A program made the translations under genes and the position numbers. Source: an uncultured Albidovulum sp. (GTDB lineage Bacteria > Pseudomonadota > Alphaproteobacteria > Rhodobacterales > Rhodobacteraceae). Taken from it: a stretch of 64,000 nt of DNA. Positions 1 through 9,345 of this stretch are shown piece after piece. Where the stretch lies: assembly GCA_913064775.1 (NCBI GenBank), contig CAJYAD010000003.1:124001-188000 (forward strand), written 5' to 3'. A model generated the notes under the pieces. That model had not been told where the DNA came from and made no database searches. It saw only the letters and a program-made list of their open reading frames with translations. Numbering within the stretch: the stretch's first letter is position 1; every line of letters begins with the position of its first letter.

Positions 1-3000
1 GGCGAGACCGGCAGATGCGCGCCCACCTCGATCTCGACCTCCTGCCCGTCGGGGGCGTTCAGGCAAAAACGGATCGGGCCGCGGCCTCGCGCCCCCTCGC
101 CCGCGCCCATCTTGTCGAGCACCGCCTTGACCGAGCCCGCCGCCTCGGGCGCGCCGATATGGACTCGCAGCCCGGCGCCGCCGGCATCCGCCACCGCGCC
201 CTCCAGCGGCACCACGCCGCGGCCGCGCGGGTCGAACTGACCCTCGTTGAACTGCGCCTCTAGCGTCATGATCACCATGTCGGTCTGGTCGAAGACCTTG
301 CGCGCGGTGTCGAAATCCTCGGGGAACATCACCATCCCCGACACCTGCCCCGTCGGGTCCGAGATGTTCATCCTGAAAAACCGCGTGCCCTTGGCCGACT
401 TGCGTTCCTGCAGCCCCGACACCTTCACGCCGACGCGGCCCACGGCACCACCCTTGCGTTCGGCCTCGGCCTGAAGGCCGGCCAGCGACGGCAGGCCCTT
501 GCGCTTCAGTGCGCCCGCGAATTCGTCCAGCGGATGGCCCGACAGATAGAAGCCGATCGCCTGGAATTCCTGCGCCAGACGATCCTCGGACAGCCAGTCG
601 TCGCAGCGCGGCAGGCGCGGCTCGGGCAGATCCTCGCCCGCCTCGCCGAACAGCGACACCTGATCCGAGGCCTTCTGTTCATGCACCGCTGCCGAATAGG
701 CCATCAGCGCCTCTAGCCCGTCGAAGACCCGGCGGCGGTTCGGATCCAGCTGATCGAAGGCCCCGGCCCGCGCCATCATTTCCAGCGGGCGCTTGCCCAC
801 CCGCTTCATGTCCACCCGCCGGGCGAAATCGAAGAGGCTGACGAAGGGCTTTTCGCGGCCCTCGACCGCGCGCGCCTCGACCACCAGACGCATCGCGTCG
901 CCGCCGACGTTCTTCAGCGCGCCCAGCGCATAGACCAGCTTCTGTTCGACCACGTCGAAACTGGCGAGCGAGCGGTTCACGCAGGGCGGCACGATCTCGA
1001 CCCCAAGGCCGCGGCGAACCTCTTCGGCATAGACGCTCAGCTTTTCGGTCAGGTGGATATCGCAGTTCATGACGCCCGCCATGAACTCAACCGGGTGGTT
1101 GGCCTTCAGCCAGGCGGTCTGGTAGCTGACCACCGCATAGGCCGCCGCGTGCGACTTGTTGAAGCCGTAGTTGGCGAATTTTTCCAGCAGGTCGAAGACC
1201 TCAGTGGCCTTCTTCGCATCGACCCCGTTGGTCTTCGCGCCTTCGACGAATTTCGGCCGCTCGGCGTCCATCGCCTCCTTGATCTTCTTGCCCATCGCGC
1301 GGCGCAGAAGGTCGGCGCCGCCAAGCGAATAGCCCGCCATCACCTGGGCGATCTGCATCACCTGTTCCTGATAGACGATGATGCCCTGGGTCTCGGCCAG
1401 GATATGGTCGATCGAGGGATGGATCGAGGTGATCTCGCGCAGGCCGTTCTTGACCTCGCAATAGGTCGGGATGTTCTCCATCGGGCCGGGACGGTAGAGC
1501 GCCACGAGGGCGACGATGTCCTCGATGCAGTTGGGCTTCATGCGCCGCAGCGCATCCATCATGCCCGAGCTTTCCACCTGGAACACCGCGACCGTCTTGG
1601 CGCTGGTGTAAAGGTCGTAGGTCGGCTTGTCGTCCAGCGGGATCGTGTTGATCTGATCGGCCGTGCCCTCGGGCGGATCATAGAGCTGGCGCCCGTCGGG
1701 GGCCACATGCAGGTGGCGGCCGTTCTTCAGGATCAGATCCACCGCGTTCTGGATCACCGTCAGCGTCTTGAGGCCAAGGAAGTCGAACTTCACCAGCCCC
1801 GCCTGTTCCACCCATTTCATGTTGAACTGGGTCGCCGGCATGTCCGAGCGCGGATCCTGGTAAAGCGGCACCAGCTGATCCAGCGGCCGGTCGCCGATCA
1901 CCACGCCCGCCGCGTGGGTCGAGGCGTTGCGCAACAGCCCCTCGACCTGCTGGCCGTAGTCGAGCAGGCGCTTGACCACCTCTTCGGTGCGGGCGGCCTC
2001 GCGCAGGCGCTCCTCCTGGATCAGCGCCTCCTTGATGGAAACCGGCTTCACCCCCTCGACCGGGATCAGCTTCGACAGCCGGTCGACCTGGCCATAGGGC
2101 ATCTGCAGCACGCGGCCCACATCGCGCACCGCGGCCTTCGACAAAAGCGCGCCGAAGGTGATGATCTGGCCCACCTTGTCGCGGCCGTATTTCTCCTGGA
2201 CGTAGCGGATGGTTTCCTCGCGCCGGTCCATGCAGAAGTCGATGTCGAAATCCGGCATGCTGACGCGTTCGGGGTTCAGGAAGCGCTCGAACAGCAGGCT
2301 GTAGCGCAGCGGATCAAGGTCGGTGATGGTCAGCGCATAGGCGACAAGGCTGCCCGCGCCCGAGCCGCGCCCCGGCCCCACGGGGATGTTGTGATCCTTC
2401 GACCACTTGATGAAATCGGCGACGATCAGGAAGTAGCCCGGGAAGCCCATCTGTTCGATGATCCCCAGCTCGAACTTCAGCCGCTCCTCATACTCCGCCA
2501 CCGGCACGGCGGGCGGGATCACCTTGAGGCGCGCCTCCAGCCCTGCCCAGGCCTGACGGCGCAGTTCCTCGACCTCGTCATCGGCGAACTTGGGCAGGAT
2601 CGGTGCGCGCTTGGGCACCTTGTAGGCACAGCGATTGGCGATCTCGACGGTGTTCTCGACGGCCTCGGGCAGGTCGGCGAAGAGGGTGACCATCTCGGCC
2701 TCGGACTTCAGGTAATGCTGCGGCGTCAGCCGGCGGCGGGCGTCCTGCTGATCGACATAGGCGCCTTCCTTGATGCACAAAAGCGCGTCATGCGCCTCGT
2801 ACATGTCCGATTTCGGGAAATAGACATCGTTGGTGGCGACCAGCGGCAGGCCCATCGCATAGGCCATCTCGACATGGCCCTTCTCGGTGGCGCGCTCGGC
2901 CTCGGTCGGTTGGCCGCCCTCGCCGGGGTGGCGCTGCAACTCGACGTAAAGGCGGCCGGGGTAGATCTCGGCCAGACGGCGCAGCAGGGCCTCGGCCTTG

Positions 3001-3461
3001 GGCGTCTGGCCGGCCTGCAACAGCTTGCCGACCGCGCCCTCGGGGCCGCCGGTCAGGCAGATCAGCCCTTCGCCATGGATGGTCAGTTCCTCCAGCGTCA
3101 CCTCGGGCAGCGCGCCCTGCTTGTCGAGGTAGAGGCAGGAGTTGAGCTTCATCAGGTTCTCATAGCCCTGCTCGGATTGCGCCAGCAAGACGACGGGCGC
3201 GGGCGGTCGCGCACGTTCGCCGGGCTGGGCGGGATCGTAGGCCAGATCCACCTGACAGCCGATGATCGGCTGCAGCCCGGCCCCCGCCGCGAGGGTCGAG
3301 AATTCCAGCGCGCAGAACATGTTGTTGGTGTCGGTCACGGCAACCGCCGGGACGCCCTGCGATTCGCAAAGCTTCACCAGTTTCTTCACCGGCACCGCCC
3401 CTTCGAGCAGCGAATATTCGGTGTGGACGCGCAGATGAATGAATCGGGGGGGCTTGTTCAT
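1..3461 (-). CDS. dnaE: DNA polymerase III subunit alpha, 3' end cut by window edge
   Basis: Catalytic subunit of the replicative DNA polymerase. The reading frame starts at the ATG at 3461 (MNKPPRFIHLRVHTEYSLLE) and is open to the window edge, giving about 1153 codons. The family is usually about 1160-1180 residues, so only a short C-terminal tail is missing. Visible in order: an N-terminal PHP domain beginning at the HLRVHTEYS stretch, the palm with GPGRGSGAG near residue 360 and the catalytic aspartates in PDFDIDFCMDRR near residue 400-410, fingers and helix-hairpin-helix regions, and a C-terminal OB fold (VSGMVMFPEDFD). It is the main replicative DnaE type rather than DnaE2/ImuC, judging from length and the housekeeping context. 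No frameshift was seen. Long open frames on the opposite strand are GC-driven shadows. Confidence 0.97.
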   Translation of the reverse strand, partial: MNKPPRFIHLRVHTEYSLLEGAVPVKKLVKLCESQGVPAVAVTDTNNMFCALEFSTLAAGAGLQPIIGCQVDLAYDPAQPGERARPPAPVVLLAQSEQGYENLMKLNSCLYLDKQGALPEVTLEELTIHGEGLICLTGGPEGAVGKLLQAGQTPKAEALLRRLAEIYPGRLYVELQRHPGEGGQPTEAERATEKGHVEMAYAMGLPLVATNDVYFPKSDMYEAHDALLCIKEGAYVDQQDARRRLTPQHYLKSEAEMVTLFADLPEAVENTVEIANRCAYKVPKRAPILPKFADDEVEELRRQAWAGLEARLKVIPPAVPVAEYEERLKFELGIIEQMGFPGYFLIVADFIKWSKDHNIPVGPGRGSGAGSLVAYALTITDLDPLRYSLLFERFLNPERVSMPDFDIDFCMDRREETIRYVQEKYGRDKVGQIITFGALLSKAAVRDVGRVLQMPYGQVDRLSKLIPVEGVKPVSIKEALIQEERLREAARTEEVVKRLLDYGQQVEGLLRNASTHAAGVVIGDRPLDQLVPLYQDPRSDMPATQFNMKWVEQAGLVKFDFLGLKTLTVIQNAVDLILKNGRHLHVAPDGRQLYDPPEGTADQINTIPLDDKPTYDLYTSAKTVAVFQVESSGMMDALRRMKPNCIEDIVALVALYRPGPMENIPTYCEVKNGLREITSIHPSIDHILAETQGIIVYQEQVMQIAQVMAGYSLGGADLLRRAMGKKIKEAMDAERPKFVEGAKTNGVDAKKATEVFDLLEKFANYGFNKSHAAAYAVVSYQTAWLKANHPVEFMAGVMNCDIHLTEKLSVYAEEVRRGLGVEIVPPCVNRSLASFDVVEQKLVYALGALKNVGGDAMRLVVEARAVEGREKPFVSLFDFARRVDMKRVGKRPLEMMARAGAFDQLDPNRRRVFDGLEALMAYSAAVHEQKASDQVSLFGEAGEDLPEPRLPRCDDWLSEDRLAQEFQAIGFYLSGHPLDEFAGALKRKGLPSLAGLQAEAERKGGAVGRVGVKVSGLQERKSAKGTRFFRMNISDPTGQVSGMVMFPEDFDTARKVFDQTDMVIMTLEAQFNEGQFDPRGRGVVPLEGAVADAGGAGLRVHIGAPEAAGSVKAVLDKMGAGEGARGRGPIRFCLNAPDGQEVEIEVGAHLPVS

Positions 3462-3598
3462 GGCCCAAACCTACCCAGCCCCGGCGGGAAGGGAAAGCAC
3501 CGGCGCGCGTCATCGGCGCAGGGCGCGCGCCTCCCCTGCGGCATTTTTCCAGATGCGAGGCCCGCCCGCCCGCGTTAAGCTGCACGGCGGGAGGCGAG

Positions 3599-3757
3599 AT
3601 GACCCAGGACCCGAACCACAAGATCGGCCTCTCTGCCGAAGATCAGCGCACGCGCACGCGCGGCGCCAACCGCGCCCTCGCGCTGCTGCTGATCGGTGGC
3701 GCGCTTGTGATGCTGGCGGCGGCCTTCGCCGTGGCGCTGCTTGTCACCCATGGCTAA
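3599..3757 (+). CDS. small single-pass membrane protein upstream of Sco
   Basis: A 52-residue protein starting with the ATG at 3599, preceded by a GGGAGGCGAG ribosome binding site. The first 25 residues are charged (MTQDPNHKIGLSAEDQRTRT), followed by one strongly hydrophobic segment (ALALLLIGGALVMLAAAFAVALLV), so it should be a type II membrane protein with a cytoplasmic N-terminus. Its TAA overlaps the ATG of the Sco gene at 3750, which implies translational coupling. The coupling and the nearby CtaG-type gene suggest a part in copper delivery or cytochrome oxidase assembly, but this is inference from context. I do not recognise the family. Confidence 0.75.
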   Translation: MTQDPNHKIGLSAEDQRTRTRGANRALALLLIGGALVMLAAAFAVALLVTHG

Positions 3758-4355
3758 GCTGACCCGCCGCGCCGCGATGACCCTGATCGGCGCCTCGGCG
3801 CTGACCTCGTGCCGCGACGACAACCCCTGGAACTCGGTCGATGTCGAGGGCGCCCTGCCGGCGCTGGATTTCACCCTGACGCGGGTGCGCGACGGCAAGC
3901 TGGTGACCCAGGCCGATTACCGCGGCAAGCTGGTGATGCTGTTCTTCGGCTTCACCCATTGCCCCGATGTCTGCCCGCTGACCATGGGCAATCTGTTGCA
4001 GGTGCTGGACCAGATGGGCAAGGACGCCCGGGACATCCGCATCCTCTTCGTCACCGTCGACCCCGAGCGCGACACGCCGCCGGTGCTGAAAGCCTATGTA
4101 GAAGATATCTCGCCCCAGGTCGTGGGCCTGCGCGGCACAGCCAACCAATTGGCCCGCGTGGCGCGGCGCTACCGGGTGACCTACAAGGTGATCCCCGAAC
4201 GCGGCACCCAGCCCTATCAAGTGGTGCACGGGCCTTCGGTCTATGTCTTCGACCGCGCCGGCGATGCCCGCCTGATGATCCCGCGCTTCTACGACAATTC
4301 CGCCGACATCAAGGGCGTGACCGAAGACATGACGCGGCTGGCACAGGGGGACTAA
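3750..4355 (+). CDS. Sco/SenC copper chaperone lipoprotein
   Basis: Thioredoxin-fold protein that delivers copper to the CuA (or CuB) centre of cytochrome oxidase on the periplasmic side of the membrane. The start is the ATG at 3750; a TTG at 3741 in the same frame is less likely. Signal: TRRAAM with a hydrophobic run and a lipobox LTSC, so Cys21 should be lipidated. The copper motif CPDVCP lies at Cys71/Cys75 inside the family signature FGFTHCPDVCP, and the third ligand is His160 in VVHGPSVYVFD. FVTVDPERDTP is the usual Sco loop. Length (201 residues) is typical. It is coupled to the small membrane protein in front and convergent with the CtaG-type gene at 4380, only 24 bases away. Confidence 0.93.
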   Translation: MAKLTRRAAMTLIGASALTSCRDDNPWNSVDVEGALPALDFTLTRVRDGKLVTQADYRGKLVMLFFGFTHCPDVCPLTMGNLLQVLDQMGKDARDIRILFVTVDPERDTPPVLKAYVEDISPQVVGLRGTANQLARVARRYRVTYKVIPERGTQPYQVVHGPSVYVFDRAGDARLMIPRFYDNSADIKGVTEDMTRLAQGD

Positions 4356-4379
4356 GCCGGGGCGCCTAAACCGGGGGAT

Positions 4380-5315
4380 CTAAGCCCTCTGCGCCTCGGC
4401 CCGGCGCATGTTATTGAGCACCGCGATCAGCGCCAGCACGCTCATCATCGCGGGGGGGATCCAGATCACGATGCCGCCGATCTGCTGGTCAGTCACCGCG
4501 TCGATGCCGGGGAAATACCGCCCGCAATAGGCGTAATAGGGAAACAGATCGCGGGTCGCGAAGGTGATCAGCGCCCCCAGCACGATCTGCGGAAACATCA
4601 CCGCCACCGCCAGTGCCGCGCGCAGACCAAAGCTTACCCCCGTCTGCGCCCGCGGCCGGGTGTCCAGCACCATCGCCCAGAACAGGATGCCGTCGACCGC
4701 CATCGACCAGTTCATCAGCTGATACAGCGTCGGATCCAGCATCGCCACAAAATGCACCGGCGGGATCAGCCAGAACCAGAACAGCCCCACGAACAGCCCC
4801 GTGGCCAGCGCCGGATGCTGGACCACGCGCATCATCCGCCGCGCCGGCCCGGTGGCACACAGCCGGCGCAGCCAGTCCGGCCCGCCCGCCAGGATCACCG
4901 GCCCGGCCATGCTTAGCCCCAGCAGCACCGGCCCCACATGATGCAGCGCCACATGCTGGATGCGGTTCAGAAAGAACATCCGCTGCGCGAGATATTCGAA
5001 CCCGGTCTGCACCGCGATCCAGATCAGCGCGAGGCCGGCCAGAAACACCACCCGCCGCCACAGCGCCGGTGCGGCGCGACCCAGACGCGTCAGCCGCCGC
5101 AAGCCCCGTAGATACCAATAAAGGCTTAACGTCACCGCGCCATAGATCGGCGCCTCGAACGCATAGGGCCCGATCACTGGCATATCCGCCGGATAGCGGG
5201 CCGAGGCCAGCCACAGCCCCGCCCCCACGACCGCGATCAGCGCATAGACCATCCCCGCGCCCGCCGCGCCGCCAATCGGGCCAACCGTCCCGCCCTCTGC
5301 CGTGATATCGCTCAT
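4380..5315 (-). CDS. ctaG: CtaG-type (caa3_CtaG family) cytochrome oxidase assembly membrane protein
   Basis: A 311-residue polytopic membrane protein with about seven to eight hydrophobic segments. It matches the caa3_CtaG family, whose members help assemble cytochrome c oxidase and have been linked to copper handling. Family marks seen: the histidine-rich helix RIQHVALHHVGPVLLG, the LFWFWLIPPVHF stretch, and DQQIGGIVIWIPPAMMSVLA near the C-terminus. This is not the Cox11-type protein that is also called CtaG. It converges with the Sco gene, which supports a shared role in oxidase biogenesis. The start is the ATG at 5315. Its promoter must lie in the 245-bp gap shared with xdhA. Confidence 0.88.
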   Translation of the reverse strand: MSDITAEGGTVGPIGGAAGAGMVYALIAVVGAGLWLASARYPADMPVIGPYAFEAPIYGAVTLSLYWYLRGLRRLTRLGRAAPALWRRVVFLAGLALIWIAVQTGFEYLAQRMFFLNRIQHVALHHVGPVLLGLSMAGPVILAGGPDWLRRLCATGPARRMMRVVQHPALATGLFVGLFWFWLIPPVHFVAMLDPTLYQLMNWSMAVDGILFWAMVLDTRPRAQTGVSFGLRAALAVAVMFPQIVLGALITFATRDLFPYYAYCGRYFPGIDAVTDQQIGGIVIWIPPAMMSVLALIAVLNNMRRAEAQRA

Positions 5316-5400
5316 CCGCCGTCTCCCGCGTGCCGATCAGCCTACCCCGCCGCCCCTGATCGGGGAAGTGCGACCGATTGTTCGGCGCTGGGCGAAACTC

Positions 5401-5475
5401 CTTCACCCGAATGCGAAGACAGGGTGCTTGCCAACTGGCCAAGCGCCCGGCTTCATGCTTCAAGTGAGGGTGAAG
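5401..5475 (+). promoter_or_regulatory. possible structured leader upstream of xdhA
   Basis: The 245-bp gap between ctaG and xdhA holds a nested set of inverted repeats. An outer perfect 8-bp pair CTTCACCC (5401-5408) with GGGTGAAG (5468-5475) encloses a 4-bp pair GAAG/CTTC (5415-5418 with 5451-5454). Inside that is a 9-bp stem GGGTGCTTG/CAAGCGCCC (5422-5430 with 5440-5448, one G-T pair) with a 9-base loop. This could be a folded leader RNA of the purine operon or a protein-binding site. It could be read from either strand. I cannot match it to a named riboswitch by eye. Confidence 0.4.
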
Positions 5476-5560
5476 ACAAAGGGCGTGCCTCCCGCTCTAC
5501 GCCGCATCGGGCGGGGAGGCCAAGCCTTGAACCAAAGTAACGCGGCAGGTTAACACGCAT

Positions 5561-7000
5561 ATGACGGAGATCCGGTTTCTCCTCAACGGCACGCCGGTCA
5601 GCCTGACCGACGCGCCGCCGACCCACACCCTTCTGGACTGGCTGCGCGAGGACCGCGCGCTTACCGGAACCAAGGAAGGCTGCAACGAGGGCGATTGCGG
5701 CGCCTGCACGGTGATGGTCTCGGATGCCGCGGACCACCGCGCGCTGAACGCCTGCCTGCTGTTCCTGCCGCAACTGCACGGCAAATCCATCCGCACCGTC
5801 GAAGGTCTCGCCGCCCCCGACGGCACGCTGCACCCGGTGCAGCAGGCGATGATCGCCCATCACGGCAGCCAATGCGGCTTTTGCACCCCGGGCGTCACCA
5901 TGGCGCTGGCCTGCGCCCATGCCCGGGGCCGCACCGATCATGACGACGTGCTGGCCGGCAACCTCTGCCGCTGCACCGGCTACGCCCCCATCATCCGCGC
6001 AGCCGAAGCCGCCGCGGCAACGCCGCTTCCGGCCTGGCTGGACGCGGATCAACAGGCCCTCTCCTCTTTCATTGTTCCCGAAATACGCCCCGAGGCCGCC
6101 ATCGACGCGCCATCGGTCCGGGCGACATTGGCGACCGGCGACACCCCCGGCTACCGCCCCGCAAATTCCGACGACTTGGCCGATTGGTACGCCGCAAACC
6201 CGGGCGCCACGCTGATCGCCGGGGCGACCGATGTCGGCCTTTGGGTCACCAAGCAGCTGCGCGATCTGGGCCCGGTCGCCTTCCTTGCCGGGGTCGGGGA
6301 CCTGCGCCACGTCGAGACCCGCGGCAAGGTGATCGGCATCGGCGCCTGCGTCACGATCGAGGCCCTGCGCCGCGCCTTGACCGGGGTCCACCCCAGCTTC
6401 GCCGAACTGCTGCGCCGCTTTGCCTCGGTCCAGGTGCGCGAGGCCGCGACGATTGGCGGCAATATCGCCAATGGCTCGCCCATCGGTGACGGCCCGCCCG
6501 CGCTGATCGCGCTGGGTACCACCCTGCACCTGCGCCAGGGCGACGAGATGCGCTCCCTGCCGCTGGAAGACTTCTTCCTCGACTACGGCCGTCAGGACCG
6601 CCGCCCCGGCGAATTCATCGCCGCCGTCACCATCCCGGCCGAGGCGCCGGGCCTGCGCTGCTACAAGCTGTCGAAACGCTTCGATCAGGACATCTCGGCG
6701 GTCTGCGGCGGCTTCAACCTGACACTCACGGACGGCCGCATCGCCGAGGCCCGGATTGCCTTTGGCGGCATGGCGGGCGTGCCGAAACGCGCCGCCGCCG
6801 TCGAGGCCGCCCTGATCGGCCAGCCATGGCAAGAGGCCACGATCCGCGCCGCCCTGCCCGCCTTCGCCGAGGATTTCACCCCGCTCAGCGACATGCGCGC
6901 CTCGGCCAGCTACCGGCTGACGACGGCTGGCAACATGCTGCTGCGCTACTGGCACGACCTCGCCGGCACCCCGGTGCAGGTGCTGGAGGTGCAGCCATGA
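5561..7000 (+). CDS. xdhA: xanthine dehydrogenase small subunit (2Fe-2S and FAD)
   Basis: XdhA passes electrons from the molybdenum subunit XdhB through two 2Fe-2S clusters to FAD and NAD+ during oxidation of hypoxanthine to xanthine and urate. Plant-type 2Fe-2S domain: [10 protein letters not shown] near residues 41-50. Second cluster domain: CGFCTPG near 105 and CRCTGY near 136. FAD domain from about residue 205: [15 protein letters not shown] and [18 protein letters not shown] (about 296-313). The protein has 479 residues; from memory the Rhodobacter capsulatus protein has about 462. The extra residues fall in the linker around 169-177 ([11 protein letters not shown]), which is encoded by a reversed copy of the dispersed repeat. 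The ribosome binding site is weak. The stop overlaps the xdhB start as ATGA. Confidence 0.97.
   Translation: MTEIRFLLNGTPVSLTDAPPTHTLLDWLREDRALTGTKEGCNEGDCGACTVMVSDAADHRALNACLLFLPQLHGKSIRTVEGLAAPDGTLHPVQQAMIAHHGSQCGFCTPGVTMALACAHARGRTDHDDVLAGNLCRCTGYAPIIRAAEAAAATPLPAWLDADQQALSSFIVPEIRPEAAIDAPSVRATLATGDTPGYRPANSDDLADWYAANPGATLIAGATDVGLWVTKQLRDLGPVAFLAGVGDLRHVETRGKVIGIGACVTIEALRRALTGVHPSFAELLRRFASVQVREAATIGGNIANGSPIGDGPPALIALGTTLHLRQGDEMRSLPLEDFFLDYGRQDRRPGEFIAAVTIPAEAPGLRCYKLSKRFDQDISAVCGGFNLTLTDGRIAEARIAFGGMAGVPKRAAAVEAALIGQPWQEATIRAALPAFAEDFTPLSDMRASASYRLTTAGNMLLRYWHDLAGTPVQVLEVQP
6066..6089 (-). repeat. dispersed repeat, core only, inside xdhA
   Basis: Reading on the minus strand this is GGCGTATTT, a short spacer, then GGGAACAATGAAAG. 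The intergenic copies at 17556, 23005, 41301 and 46995 carry the same core. Here it lies in frame within the linker between the iron-sulphur and FAD domains of XdhA and adds about nine codons. No GC hairpin accompanies this copy. Confidence 0.75.
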
Positions 7001-9345
7001 GCGTGACCCAGCCCCTGCCCCACGATGCCGCGCCGCTGCATGTCACCGGTCAGGCGCGCTATATCGACGATATCCCCACACCCAAAGGCACGCTGCACCT
7101 GGCTTTCGGGCTGTCCGGGCGCGCCCATGCGAAGGTGCTGGCGCTCGACCTCGCCCCGGTGCGCGCCGCGCCGGGCGTGGTCGCGGTGATCGGCCCCGAC
7201 GATCTGGACCCGATGCCCGATTGCGCGCCCGCCGCCCATGATGAGCCGCTGCTGGCCTTGGGCGAGGTGCATTACGCGGGCCAGCCGATGTTTCTGGTGG
7301 TGGCCGAAAGCCATCTGGCTGCGCGCCGCGCCGCCCGGCTGGCCTGCGTCACCTACGAGGATCTGCCCACGATCCTGACCATCGACGACGCCATGACCGC
7401 CGGTAGCCGGTTCGAGGGCGGCCCGGTCATCTGGCAGAACGGCGACGCCGAGGCCGCCATCGCCGCCGCGCCGCAACGGCTGGACGGGGTGATCGAGATC
7501 GGCGGGCAGGAGCATTTCTACCTGGAAGGTCAGGCCGCGCTTGCCCTGCCGCAGGAAGCCGGCGACATGGTGGTGCATTCCTCCACCCAGCATCCGACCG
7601 AGGTGCAGCACAAGGTGGCCGAGGCCCTGGGCCTGCCGATGAATGCCGTGCGGGTCGAGGTGCGGCGCATGGGCGGCGGCTTTGGCGGCAAGGAAAGCCA
7701 GGGCAACGCGCTGGCGGTGGCCTGCGCGCTGGCGGCGCGTGCGACCGGGCGGCCCTGCAAGATGCGCTATGACCGTGACGACGACATGATCGTCACCGGC
7801 AAGCGCCATGCGTTCCGCATCGCCTACCACGTGGGCCATGACGCCGAGGGCCGAATCCAGGGGGTGGAGTTCGTGCAGATGGCGCAATGCGGCTGGTCGC
7901 AGGATCTGTCGTTGCCGGTCTGCGACCGGGCGATGCTGCATGCCGACAACGCCTATCTGATCGCGAACATGCGGATCGAAAGCCACCGGCTGCGCACCAA
8001 CACGCAAAGCGCGACGGCGTTTCGCGGCTTTGGCGGGCCGCAGGGGATGCTGGGGATCGAGCGGGTGCTCGATCACGTGGCGCACGCCGTGGGGCGCGAC
8101 CCGCTGGAGGTGCGGCGGGCAAATTTCTATGCCGAGACGGGGGCCGAGGCGGGGGGCTGTCTGCCCCCCGCCTCGGCCCCCGAGAGTATTTCCGCCAGGA
8201 TGAAAGAGCAGGTCACGCCCTACCGGATGCCGGTGGAGGATTTCATCCTGCATGGCTTGACCGCGCGGCTGGAGGAAAGCGCCGACTACCGGGCGCGGCA
8301 GGCGGCGGTGGCGGGCTGGAACGCGACCAATGCTGTGCTGAAGAAGGGGATCGCGCTGACGCCGGTGAAATTCGGCATCTCCTTCACGCTGACCTGGCTG
8401 AACCAGGCGGGGGCCTTGGTGCATGTCTATCAGGACGGGTCGGTGCATCTGAACCATGGCGGCACCGAGATGGGACAGGGGCTGTTCCAGAAGGTCGCGC
8501 AGGTCGCGGCGGCAGGCTTCGGGATCGACGTGGCGCGGGTGAAGATCACCGCGACCGATACCGGAAAGGTGCCCAATACCTCGGCCACGGCGGCTTCGTC
8601 CGGGTCGGATCTGAACGGCATGGCGGTAAAGGCCGCCTGCGACACGATCCGGGGGCGGCTGGCGGAGTTTCTGGCCGAACGCCATCAGATGCGGCCCGAG
8701 GATGTGGTCTTCGCGGCGGGCCGCGTGGCTGTGGGCGGGGCGGATTACGCCTTTGAGGAGGTCATCGCGATGGCCTATCAGGCGCGGATCTCGCTGTCGG
8801 CGACGGGGTTCTACGCGACGCCCAAGGTCACCTGGGACCGGGCGCGCGGCGAGGGCCGGCCGTTCTTCTACTTCGCCTATGGCGCGGCGGTGACCGAGGT
8901 GGTGATCGACACGCTTACCGGCGAGAACCGCATCCTGCGCTGCGACATCCTGCATGACGCGGGCGCCAGCCTGAACCCGGCGATCGACATCGGCCAGATC
9001 GAGGGCGGCTATGTCCAGGGTGCCGGCTGGCTGACGACGGAGGAACTGGTCTGGGACGCGGCCGGTCGGCTCGGCACCCATGCGCCTTCGACCTACAAGA
9101 TCCCGGCCTGTTCGGACCGCCCCCGCGTCTTCAACGTGGCGCTCTGGGATGAGGCGAACCGCGAGGAGACGATCTATCGCTCAAAAGCGGTGGGAGAGCC
9201 GCCGCTCATGCTGGGGATCTCGGCCTTTCTGGCGCTGTCGGATGCGGTGGCGTCCTGTGGCGACGGCGCCATCTATCCCGCCCTCGACGCCCCCGCCACG
9301 CCCGAGCGGGTGCTGGCCGCGATCGACCGGGTGCGCGGTGTTTGA
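6997..9345 (+). CDS. xdhB: xanthine dehydrogenase large (molybdopterin) subunit
   Basis: XdhB carries the molybdenum cofactor and the purine site of the XDH heterotetramer. The start is the ATG at 6997, overlapping the xdhA stop; its first residues ([20 protein letters not shown]) fit the family. Cofactor motifs: GGGFGGKE near 226-233, RGFGGPQ near 342-349, and the catalytic glutamate in [10 protein letters not shown] near 733. The protein has 782 residues. Between NFYAE and [10 protein letters not shown], about 20-25 residues (around 380-403) are encoded by a full copy of the dispersed repeat including its hairpin (8139-8207), all in frame. From memory R. capsulatus XdhB also has extra residues in this loop. 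XdhB needs XdhC, encoded next, for loading of the sulphurated cofactor. Confidence 0.97.
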   Translation: MSVTQPLPHDAAPLHVTGQARYIDDIPTPKGTLHLAFGLSGRAHAKVLALDLAPVRAAPGVVAVIGPDDLDPMPDCAPAAHDEPLLALGEVHYAGQPMFLVVAESHLAARRAARLACVTYEDLPTILTIDDAMTAGSRFEGGPVIWQNGDAEAAIAAAPQRLDGVIEIGGQEHFYLEGQAALALPQEAGDMVVHSSTQHPTEVQHKVAEALGLPMNAVRVEVRRMGGGFGGKESQGNALAVACALAARATGRPCKMRYDRDDDMIVTGKRHAFRIAYHVGHDAEGRIQGVEFVQMAQCGWSQDLSLPVCDRAMLHADNAYLIANMRIESHRLRTNTQSATAFRGFGGPQGMLGIERVLDHVAHAVGRDPLEVRRANFYAETGAEAGGCLPPASAPESISARMKEQVTPYRMPVEDFILHGLTARLEESADYRARQAAVAGWNATNAVLKKGIALTPVKFGISFTLTWLNQAGALVHVYQDGSVHLNHGGTEMGQGLFQKVAQVAAAGFGIDVARVKITATDTGKVPNTSATAASSGSDLNGMAVKAACDTIRGRLAEFLAERHQMRPEDVVFAAGRVAVGGADYAFEEVIAMAYQARISLSATGFYATPKVTWDRARGEGRPFFYFAYGAAVTEVVIDTLTGENRILRCDILHDAGASLNPAIDIGQIEGGYVQGAGWLTTEELVWDAAGRLGTHAPSTYKIPACSDRPRVFNVALWDEANREETIYRSKAVGEPPLMLGISAFLALSDAVASCGDGAIYPALDAPATPERVLAAIDRVRGV
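8139..8207 (+). repeat. dispersed repeat with perfect 19-bp hairpin inside xdhB
   Basis: The left arm (8139-8157) is the exact reverse complement of the right arm (8163-8181), with the 5-base loop TGTCT. It is followed by GAGAGTATTTCCGCC and AGGATGAAAG, the same order as in the intergenic copies. The inner part GGGGGGC-TGTCT-GCCCCCC is identical to the hairpin of the copy at 20058-20076 read on the minus strand. The element sits in frame in xdhB. Confidence 0.85.

Noticed and set aside
3537-3560. GCGGCATTTTTCCAGATGCGAGG near the dnaE start, resembling the dispersed repeat
   Set aside because: It has ATTT and an ATG-like tail but lacks the TATTT block, the CCCCCGG segment and the hairpin. It may be a very decayed copy or a separate motif, so it was not counted.
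1053-3578. Open frame of 841 codons antisense to dnaE
   Set aside because: It mirrors a clear dnaE gene; in GC-rich DNA the frame opposite third codon positions stays open. It has no ribosome binding site and no recognisable domain, and its composition is rich in His, Arg, Asp and Gln as such shadows are.
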